A stretch of 6,774 bases of DNA from CAYLJJ01 sp964384025 (GTDB lineage: Bacteria; Myxococcota_A; Bradymonadia; UBA7976; UBA1532). A program made the position numbers and the translations under genes. Each line of letters opens with the position of its first letter. The first letter of the stretch is position 1. Below are positions 1 to 6,109 of the stretch, one piece after another. Under the pieces are notes generated by a model. That model searched no databases, was not told where the DNA came from, and worked only from the letters and a program-made list of their open reading frames with translations. The stretch is taken from contig CAYLJJ010000182.1 of NCBI GenBank assembly GCA_964384025.1, forward strand, positions 1 through 6,774, read 5' to 3'.

Positions 1-744
<744 letters not shown>

Positions 745-798
745 TCTTTTAAGCGTGAGTGTTGGCTTGATCCAAGAGCACAGCCGCCGAAGATCTCG

Positions 799-832
799 AT
801 CCTCTCCCTGCTGATGAGGGCTGCCAGAGGAT
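799..832. terminator. Possible hairpin after the transporter gene (weak)
   Basis: ATCCTCT (799-805) is the exact reverse complement of AGAGGAT (826-832). Just inside, CCCT (806-809) can pair with AGGG (817-820), leaving a 7-base loop and a 5-base bulge (821-825). It lies 55 bases after the transporter stop codon. There is no T-run after it on either strand, so it could be a bidirectional structure protecting transcript ends or a chance pairing. Confidence 0.25.
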
Positions 833-849
833 AGAGCCACTGCGGTTGA

Positions 850-920
850 GGATGAGATGGAGGCTAAAAAAAGCTTCTATTAGGGAGAACTGAGCGCTTC
901 GATGATGAGGCATCTCATCC
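850..920. repeat. 10-bp perfect inverted repeat with a competing inner hairpin
   Basis: GGATGAGATG (850-859) is exactly complementary in reverse to CATCTCATCC (911-920), leaving a 51-base loop. A second, local hairpin uses part of the right arm: GATGAG (904-909), loop GCAT, CTCATC (914-919). The two pairings exclude each other. The A-run at 866-872 reads as a T-run on the minus strand and lies within the loop. The region is downstream of both flanking genes, so any role would be in the 3' parts of their transcripts. Function is unknown. Confidence 0.4.
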
Positions 921-997
921 CAGCTATAGGTCTCTGTAAAGGATTTGTTCCATCCCGCTAAACGCAGTACATAATCCAGATAGCAACTCGCGGCGCT

Positions 998-1783
998 CTA
1001 ATCGGTGTAAAAGATCGGCTCTCGGATCTCCATGAAGAGGTTCACCGCGCGGCGCGCCTCACTGTCCAGGTTCAGAAACTCGACCCCCATCCCTGGCCAA
1101 GCATCAGGCTCCTCCTTGTTGAGTGGACGCAGCCAACGAACGATCACCTTGGAGTCGATATCGATACCCCCCGGAAGCTTTAACTTCAGCTCAAGATCGC
1201 TGCCCACAGGCTGGAGATCAAAGGTGGAGATAAAGAGCCCCCCTTGAGAGACGTTGCGGACAAAGCCCGTGAAAAAGTTGTCACGGCTGCTCAAGGTGAC
1301 GCGGCTGTTAACCTGTCGGCGATCTTCAACACGGCGCTCCCCAAGATCTTTGGAGGGGGTTGGAGAGGGCTCAACAAAGGAGGGACTCTGTTCCAGCCTT
1401 GAAGCGTGCTGGCTGGTCTCAATGAGGAGGCGATGGGCTTCTTTGATCTGCAAGTCCAGGAAATAGAGCGCCTGTTCCCGAGAGTCAGCTGCCTGCTCTC
1501 GCTGCTCTAAGGCGACCTGACGTGCCTGTAAGCTGCGATGACGATCCGCGATTCCTGGCGTAGGCCCCAGCCTGGGGAGCTGTTTGAGGAGCTGAGCAGC
1601 CTGATTCTGCCCTGAGTCCATCAAAGAGTAGATCTTCTTCTGAACCGCTCGGCAGCGACCCTCGATGCCTAATATATCCGCCTCAAGGGCGCTCTCGCTC
1701 TCTCTGAGCTGAGCCTCTCGCTGACCTACCGCCTGCTCTTCTTGATCCAACTGGTGTTCCAGCTCTTCATAGGCTCCGCTCAT
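998..1783 (-). CDS. Coiled-coil PilZ-domain protein, predicted c-di-GMP receptor
   Basis: This is a 261-residue soluble protein. Residues 1-130 are rich in Glu, Gln, Arg, Leu and Ala in heptad-like order and probably form an antiparallel coiled coil, broken near residues 70-79 by LPRLGPTPGIAD. A Pro/Ser-rich linker (132-146) leads to a PilZ domain (about 148-255). The c-di-GMP contact motifs are complete: RxxxR as R151-VED-R155, and [D/N]xSxxG as N177-V-S179-QG-G182. The context FTGFVRNVSQGGLFIST and PGMGVEF (230-236) resembles the PilZ subtype common in myxobacteria, where such proteins serve motility and envelope regulation; that subtype call is from memory. No signal peptide or membrane segment is seen, so it acts in the cytoplasm. 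The ATG at 1783 is preceded by a strong Shine-Dalgarno. The gene is divergent from the five-gene cluster. The coiled coil suggests a partner that c-di-GMP would modulate; the partner is unknown. Confidence 0.9.
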   Translation of the reverse strand: MSGAYEELEHQLDQEEQAVGQREAQLRESESALEADILGIEGRCRAVQKKIYSLMDSGQNQAAQLLKQLPRLGPTPGIADRHRSLQARQVALEQREQAADSREQALYFLDLQIKEAHRLLIETSQHASRLEQSPSFVEPSPTPSKDLGERRVEDRRQVNSRVTLSSRDNFFTGFVRNVSQGGLFISTFDLQPVGSDLELKLKLPGGIDIDSKVIVRWLRPLNKEEPDAWPGMGVEFLNLDSEARRAVNLFMEIREPIFYTD

Positions 1784-1874
1784 ACCACCTCCTTCTGAGG
1801 GGATAGAGCGGTGATTCCAAGCGGGGACTTAAGAGCGTCTTAGCAAAGAACCTTCAGCGTGATACAAGCCCCTT
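1784..1874. promoter_or_regulatory. Divergent gap expected to hold both promoters
   Basis: These 91 bases separate the divergent PilZ gene and the first gene of the plus-strand cluster, so promoters for both should lie here or overlap the gene starts. I could not find a convincing -35/-10 pair on either strand. One small symmetric element, TAAGA (1830-1834), GCG, TCTTA (1838-1842), sits near the middle and could be an operator half-site pair, though a 5-bp match is common by chance. Confidence 0.35.
1787..1794 (-). promoter_or_regulatory. Strong ribosome-binding site of the PilZ gene
   Basis: On the minus strand AAGGAGGT lies just before GGT and the ATG at 1783. It is an almost perfect anti-16S match, with a rather short spacing of about 4 bases from AGGAGG. 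It fixes the start codon and implies efficient translation, unlike the weaker sites of the opposite cluster. Confidence 0.8.
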
Positions 1875-2252
1875 ATGAACGACTGGCTCAGAGAGATTCA
1901 TCTCCTGGCGCTGCTGGCCTGGGGAGGGGGGCTGCTGCTGTTGAGCCTGAGTCTCTGGAGGGGCAGGGGAGACAACCTCCGATACAAAAGAATCTATCTC
2001 TCCCTCTCAGCTCCTGGGGCCTTCCTGAGCCTCCTCAGCGGAATCTGGATCCTCCACTCTCACCCCAACCTATTTAAAGAGGAGAGCCTGCGGCTCAGGC
2101 TGCTCCTGTTCTCTGTCTTGCTGTTGCTCGATGCCCTGAGCTTTATGGCGATCAAGAGGGAGGTTCTACGGCGCTTCAGCCCCCTCCTTTACGGGGGGAT
2201 CCTGTTGCTGCTCATCGCTCACTTCGCTCTGGCTCAATGGAGGCCTGTTTGA
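1875..2252 (+). CDS. Small four-helix membrane protein, possibly HemJ/CopD-like
   Basis: This is a 125-residue, very hydrophobic inner-membrane protein with four predicted helices at about residues 7-27, 42-61, 73-92 and 103-121. The opening IHLLALLAWGGGLL, with His9 and Trp16, and the second helix SAPGAFLSLLSGIWIL, ending in His61 and His63, recall the first two helices of HemJ (protoporphyrinogen oxidase) and of CopD-type membrane domains. The protein is shorter than HemJ (about 140 residues or more) and lacks its other signatures, so I do not claim the enzyme. His9, His61, His63 and His116 lie in or at the ends of helices and could bind haem or metal. The ATG at 1875 is the only usual start in this frame after the stop at 1860, but I see no Shine-Dalgarno, so it may be poorly translated or leaderless. 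It opens the five-gene cluster and overlaps the next gene by 4 bases. Confidence 0.75.
   Translation: MNDWLREIHLLALLAWGGGLLLLSLSLWRGRGDNLRYKRIYLSLSAPGAFLSLLSGIWILHSHPNLFKEESLRLRLLLFSVLLLLDALSFMAIKREVLRRFSPLLYGGILLLLIAHFALAQWRPV
2239..2243 (+). promoter_or_regulatory. Ribosome-binding site that favours the TTG start at 2249
   Basis: GGAGG at 2239-2243 lies 5 bases before TTG at 2249-2251. That TTG overlaps the stop of the upstream gene as TTGA (2249-2252), a classic translational-coupling arrangement. The alternative ATG at 2237 has no visible Shine-Dalgarno and would itself overlap this site. Confidence 0.6.
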
Positions 2253-2578
2253 GACGCCGAGAGTTTGTCAAGGGCGCCCTCGCTGCCAGCCTGCTGCTCT
2301 GGATTGATCAGGAGCCTGAGCTGAAGGCCAACCTGCCTCGTCTGCGCCCTGGGGCTCAGCTGGAGTTGAGCTGCACGGGGGCTGAAGCTTTCTTGCTGGA
2401 GAGCCTTGCGGGGAGACAGCTGATCCCTGCGAGAGCGGGGCGGGCTCTCTGCGCTGCTCCTCAGGCGCTGCCCTTAGGCTGGAGCCAGCTGCGCTGCACC
2501 CCCCTCAGAGGAGATCAGCGCTGGGGCCGCCCTCTGGAGATCCCCATCCTCTCCCTGAGCCCCAGCTTTGGAGCCTGA
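2249..2578 (+). CDS. Small Tat-signal protein of unknown function
   Basis: I do not recognise this protein. With the TTG start at 2249 it has 109 residues and begins MRRREFVKGALAASLLLW, a twin-arginine signal (R-R-x-F-V-K) followed by a short hydrophobic stretch. Starting at ATG 2237 would add four residues (MEAC) before it. There is no clear AxA site, so cleavage is uncertain; a position around ELKA-N is possible. The mature part, about 80 residues, alternates polar and hydrophobic residues in a beta-like way (QLELSC, RALCA, SQLRCTPL, LEIPILSL) and holds three Cys, which may mean a small beta-sandwich with one disulfide. Tat export usually serves proteins that fold or take a cofactor in the cytoplasm, which is odd for so small a chain. 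It overlaps the previous gene by 4 bases, and the next gene can start directly after its stop. Coupling suggests shared function with the neighbouring envelope genes. Confidence 0.7.
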   Translation: MRRREFVKGALAASLLLWIDQEPELKANLPRLRPGAQLELSCTGAEAFLLESLAGRQLIPARAGRALCAAPQALPLGWSQLRCTPLRGDQRWGRPLEIPILSLSPSFGA

Positions 2579-4129
2579 GTGATGTCCCGCGCCCTCCTCT
2601 GCCTCCTGCCCCTCCTGCTGGCAGCTCCCAGCTCGGCGCGCATCAAGATCGACGGCTATGAGGCTTCTACCCTCCCAGAGATGAAGCTCTGGATCTCTCT
2701 GTTGCAAGAGACTCAACCCACCCCACCAGGGATCATTCGAGCTTTCTCTGTCTATCTCAACGGGGAGACGGTCAGGGGTATAGAGCAGGAGACTGCTCAA
2801 GAGCGCGGAGAGCCGATGGCGGTGGCGGCGATCCTAGACGCTCGATTCCCTGAGCGTTGGGTTCAGAGTCGCATCGGTCTGGGTAAGGCCCTTCAGCTCC
2901 TCCCCGAGGGTTCTCTGGCCTTCGCCGTCGCTGCTCATGAGGGCTTCGCTCGGCTCCCCGAAGAGGGCTGGTCTTCAAAGCCCTCTGTGTTGGCCGCCTC
3001 CTTCCAAGAGATTGAAGCTGGCGGTCAAGATCCTCGGCTCTTGAGGGGGCTGCGTAAGGCCCTCAGCGCCTTTCCTTTAAGGGAGGGTTTGGAGCCTGGG
3101 GCTGCTGATGGCCCCCTCCCCAGCCAGGGAGAGAAGGACCCTGAGATCCCCAAAGATCGTCTGCTCTATGTGGTCGGGGATGGGGTCCTGGAGCTGAATG
3201 AGGAGCAGGGAGAGAGTGAGAGCCTTCGAGATCTGGTCTATCTGGCTCGCCGTCGAGGGGTGCGGATCATGGCCATCGGCGTTCACGATGAGGAGAGCCT
3301 CGCACTCTGGCGCCTACGGATTCTCTCTCGTAAGACAGGTGGGACCTTTCGCCACGCCTCCCGGCCCAGCGATATTCCCGCCCTCTTTGAGGAGTCCGCC
3401 GCTGAGCTGGCAGGACGCTTTGTATTGACCTTTGAAGCGGAAACGCTGCGACGAGGGGATATCGTCAACTTCAGGGTCAAGGCGGCCCTCACCGACGGGA
3501 GCCGAGAGGAGAGCCGAGAGTTCAGCGCTCGTGTGGGGAATGTGTTGAGCTTCTGGGAGCGCGTCGGAGATTGGATCAGCGATCTCTGGGAGAAGCTCCC
3601 CTGGTGGGGCCGTTGGTTGCTCATCGGCGGCCTTGGCCTGCTCTTTACAGGGATCCTCTTTCTGCTCCTCTGGAGGCGCGCCAAGAAGCGCCGCGCAGCT
3701 CAGCAGGCTGCGGAGAAGAAGCGCCGCGCCGCGCTGGCCAAGCGCAGGCCCTGCCCAGTCTGTGGAAAAGTGATGATGCCAAATTGGAAGGAGTGCTACT
3801 TCTGCGCTCAAAGCAAGCAGGCTGAACGCCCGATGAAGTTTCGCCTGACAGGCCGTAAGGGCTCCTATGCGGGGCAGGTGTTGCGCTTTGATGTTGAGAT
3901 CTTGATGCTGGGCGCGGATGTTAACTGTGCGCTGAGGGTGGTGGATCGAGGCGTAGCCGCGAAGCATTGCGGACTTCGAGAACGAGAAACAGATCAATAT
4001 GTCCTCACAGACTTCAACAGCGACAGCGGTACCTGGGTCAACGAGGAGCGTGTCTCTCAAGTCATCTTGGATGAGGGAGATGTGATCCGTCTGGGTCAGA
4101 CTGAATTTGTCTTTGGGATCGAGGCTTAA
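2579..4129 (+). CDS. Membrane vWA-like / zinc-ribbon / FHA protein
   Basis: This is a 516-residue receptor-like membrane protein. A Sec signal peptide (MSRALLCLLPLLLAAPSSA) is followed by a vWA-like periplasmic region (about 80-285): the core strand AVAAILDARF has Asp87 where the metal motif DxSxS starts, but both Ser are absent, while YVVGDG keeps Asp201 of the usual TDG. The strand and helix order (GVRIMAIGV, LSRKTGGTFRHAS, ALFEESAAEL, GRFVLTFEAE) fits vWA. Residues 325-346 carry six Trp, and the transmembrane helix is about 345-365. A very basic stretch (366-390) follows, placing the C-terminus in the cytoplasm. Next come a zinc ribbon (Cys392, 395, 406, 409) and an FHA domain (about 419-516, with GTWVN at 484-488 and DEGDVIRLGQ). 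FHA domains normally bind phosphothreonine, but here the usual Arg and Ser are replaced. GGAG at 2570-2573 serves GTG 2579 (5 bases) or ATG 2582 (8 bases); both are plausible. Likely role: signalling or scaffolding across the inner membrane. Confidence 0.85.
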   Translation: MMSRALLCLLPLLLAAPSSARIKIDGYEASTLPEMKLWISLLQETQPTPPGIIRAFSVYLNGETVRGIEQETAQERGEPMAVAAILDARFPERWVQSRIGLGKALQLLPEGSLAFAVAAHEGFARLPEEGWSSKPSVLAASFQEIEAGGQDPRLLRGLRKALSAFPLREGLEPGAADGPLPSQGEKDPEIPKDRLLYVVGDGVLELNEEQGESESLRDLVYLARRRGVRIMAIGVHDEESLALWRLRILSRKTGGTFRHASRPSDIPALFEESAAELAGRFVLTFEAETLRRGDIVNFRVKAALTDGSREESREFSARVGNVLSFWERVGDWISDLWEKLPWWGRWLLIGGLGLLFTGILFLLLWRRAKKRRAAQQAAEKKRRAALAKRRPCPVCGKVMMPNWKECYFCAQSKQAERPMKFRLTGRKGSYAGQVLRFDVEILMLGADVNCALRVVDRGVAAKHCGLRERETDQYVLTDFNSDSGTWVNEERVSQVILDEGDVIRLGQTEFVFGIEA

Positions 4130-6109
4130 GTGGACGGTCCAAGCTATCTGGTCTTTAAGAAGGAGCGCGTGGAGATTGGGGTTCGGGTGATCAGCTATCT
4201 AGAGGCTGGGGCACCCAGCTTCTACACCATCCCTGGCCGGCGCTTTAACCGTATCGCCTTTGAGAACATTCAGGGCTCTCGAAAGCAGAAGGTCAACAAG
4301 GTGGTGCTGCATCACGACGGAATGAAGAGCAGCCAGGGCTGCTTTCGAGTCCTGGTGCAGCGCAACCTATCAACACATCTGATGATCGACGCGAAGGGTA
4401 CGGTCTTCCAGCCTCTGGATCTCAGCGACACCGCTTGGCACTGTGGAGACTTTAACCCCTCCAGCGTGGGTGTTGATCTACAAAACCCCATTCGTCCAGA
4501 GCGCATCCGCGATAGCCTGGAGCGAACCCAGCGTGGGGTTTACTCAGGGAAGATCAACGGCTCCAAGCTTCACAGTTTGGGCTATACGGATGCTCAATAT
4601 GAGAGCCTGGTGGCGGTGATTCGGGGCCTGATCCAGATCTTTCCCAAGATCAAGGCTGAGGCTCCCATCGGCGCGAACAACCAAGTCCTCCGCAGCAAGC
4701 TACAGAACTTGGCCTTTGCCGGGGTGGTAGCACACTGGCATCTCTCTGCGGCCAAGTGGGATCCAGGGCCTGGCTTTGATTGGGAGCGGATGCTGATCGG
4801 CATCCGTGGCAACAACTTCTACTTCCCTCTCACCCTCGAGGGCAGCCGCAACTTAGCCCATATCCCTAAACGCCAAGCCCTCAAGGAGGCGGCGACCTAT
4901 TTTCGTAACACCGAGACGGGTCGAGGGGGCTACTTCCCTGTAGGCAGTAACCAAGCTTGGCATACAGGGGTGCATCTGAACGTGCCTGCGGGCACGCCCA
5001 TACTGGCTCCTGCAGATGGGGAGTTGCTGGTGGTGCGTAATACCAGCCCCACTCCGATGGGCAGCCCTAACATGCTGCTCATCCGCCACAAGCTCAGCCT
5101 GGGCTCCAGCAAGCTCAAGTTCTACTCCCTCCTGATGCATCTGCGACAGGAGGAGCTGGTCAAGGAGAGCAAGATCCCCTGGATGCGCACCCTGACCCGC
5201 CAAGATGGCCCTGCTGAGTTACCCGATGATAAGGATGAGGGTGATCATCTCCTGGCCGCTCCAGGCCTGATCGCTCTCCACAATCAGCGCGTAGCCCTGG
5301 TGAAGGTGCCGATCAAGGCAGGGGAGCTTTTGGGCTATAGCGATCGCTTCAGCGCCAACACCGATGGCAGTAGCATGGAGGAGCTGTTGGACTTCGCGAT
5401 CCTGAGCGAGCGGCCTCTCTTACCCCCCTCAGACAGCACCTTTGAGCGCGTCGAAGATGATCCCGATGAGGAGATCCTCTGTAACGCTCGCGCGGTCTGG
5501 AAACGCTATACCCAGGATCCAGAGGCTTTGAGGGGCTTGGTTGAGGGGGGCTACCCACTCGCTCCAGCAGAGATCCGCGCCTTCTACGCTGGCGCGGGGA
5601 TCGCTGAGGATGGTCGTAAACCCCATGAAGAGATGCGCTGGCTGGCCTGTAAACATGTCACCGAGTGGTCTAACACCACCGACTTCTCGGGGCTCTTTGG
5701 GGGCGGGATCGATTTTGAGTGGAGCACACGCAAACAAGCCCGACGCTATCTAGCGCGAATCCGTAAGTTCCTCTGGTGGGATAAGCGGGTCACTGAACAC
5801 GCTGGGCTCCCCCAAGATCGCGTCATCTGGTCCTATCAACCCATCGCGCTCCTCACCGTCCTGGCCCTGGGAGAGGCACGCAAGGTCCTCCGACCAGGGA
5901 AGGGGGGCTTTATGAAAGCCCTGGAGGGCAAGGCTCTCGACTCAGCTCGTAAAGAGGACGCTGAACGAGAACAGGAGCACCGCCACACTCAGGTTGAGTA
6001 TCGAGATATTTCGGGAGGCTTAGACCTCTATGAAGAGGAGGAGGGTGATCGCGAGAGCGAAGCCTGGATGCGTTGGGAGCAGGGAGAGTGGCCGCCCGAA
6101 TCTTACTGA
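4130..6109 (+). CDS. Peptidoglycan amidase with M23-like and C-terminal effector-like domains
   Basis: This is a 659-residue multidomain protein without signal peptide or membrane helix. Residues about 55-222 form an Amidase_2 (AmpD-like) N-acetylmuramoyl-L-alanine amidase, which cuts between MurNAc and L-Ala. Zinc ligands are His61 (VVLHHD), His202 and Asp211; Lys209 in KWDPGP and Asp116 in SVGVDLQNP (Glu in AmpD) are the catalytic counterparts, and DTAWHCGD is typical. Residues 265-430 resemble an M23 lysostaphin-type peptidase (WHTGVHLNVPAGTPILAP, LLMHL, LLDFAI), with altered ligands: HxGxH instead of HxGxD and LxD instead of HxH. Residues 445-600 form a third module with LACKHVTEWS, RIRKFLWWDKRV and VIWSYQPIALL; from memory it resembles C-terminal modules of type VI or phage-type peptidoglycan hydrolases. 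A charged tail ends the chain. The GTG at 4130 directly follows the previous stop, with GAGG 5 bases upstream. Lack of a signal suggests secretion by another route. The amidase fold is secure; the role is not. Confidence 0.88.
   Translation: MDGPSYLVFKKERVEIGVRVISYLEAGAPSFYTIPGRRFNRIAFENIQGSRKQKVNKVVLHHDGMKSSQGCFRVLVQRNLSTHLMIDAKGTVFQPLDLSDTAWHCGDFNPSSVGVDLQNPIRPERIRDSLERTQRGVYSGKINGSKLHSLGYTDAQYESLVAVIRGLIQIFPKIKAEAPIGANNQVLRSKLQNLAFAGVVAHWHLSAAKWDPGPGFDWERMLIGIRGNNFYFPLTLEGSRNLAHIPKRQALKEAATYFRNTETGRGGYFPVGSNQAWHTGVHLNVPAGTPILAPADGELLVVRNTSPTPMGSPNMLLIRHKLSLGSSKLKFYSLLMHLRQEELVKESKIPWMRTLTRQDGPAELPDDKDEGDHLLAAPGLIALHNQRVALVKVPIKAGELLGYSDRFSANTDGSSMEELLDFAILSERPLLPPSDSTFERVEDDPDEEILCNARAVWKRYTQDPEALRGLVEGGYPLAPAEIRAFYAGAGIAEDGRKPHEEMRWLACKHVTEWSNTTDFSGLFGGGIDFEWSTRKQARRYLARIRKFLWWDKRVTEHAGLPQDRVIWSYQPIALLTVLALGEARKVLRPGKGGFMKALEGKALDSARKEDAEREQEHRHTQVEYRDISGGLDLYEEEEGDRESEAWMRWEQGEWPPESY
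6075..6079 (+). promoter_or_regulatory. Ribosome-binding site supporting the GTG start at 6088
   Basis: GGGAG at 6075-6079 lies 8 bases before GTG 6088-6090, inside the end of the amidase gene. The GTG start places a good signal peptide at the N-terminus of the encoded protein, which agrees with this choice. Confidence 0.5.

Larger units (their letters stand above)
745..997. other. Convergent intergenic region without a gene
   Basis: These 253 bases separate the stop codons of two convergent genes. I see no convincing ORF, tRNA or other RNA gene. The region contains several GATGAG-type words and their complements that form inverted repeats (listed separately), and a run of seven A at 866-872. 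I see no classical GC-rich hairpin followed directly by a T-run on either strand, so the terminators for the two flanking genes are not identified with confidence. Confidence 0.6.

Noticed and set aside
864..900. Rho-independent terminator for the PilZ gene using the A-run at 866-872 (T-run on the minus strand)
   Set aside because: The sequence before the T-run on the minus strand can form only a 4-5 bp stem (AAGC with GCTT) with a loop of about 20 bases, too weak to call.
1784..1874. Sigma-70 promoter TTGTAT - 17 bases - GCTAAG on the minus strand in the divergent gap
   Set aside because: The -10 part matches TATAAT too poorly, and no other pair with proper spacing was seen. The promoter position is left open.
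1859..2077. Plus-strand frame starting with GTG at 1859
   Set aside because: It overlaps the four-helix membrane gene in another frame and has a low-complexity Pro/Leu/Gly-rich product. The frame at 1875 gives well-formed transmembrane helices and runs into the coupled next gene.
3314..4060. 248-codon open frame on the minus strand, the longest antisense ORF
   Set aside because: It lies wholly inside the vWA-FHA gene, whose opposite frame has clear domains. Its translation shows no recognisable domain, and long antisense frames are common in GC-rich coding DNA.
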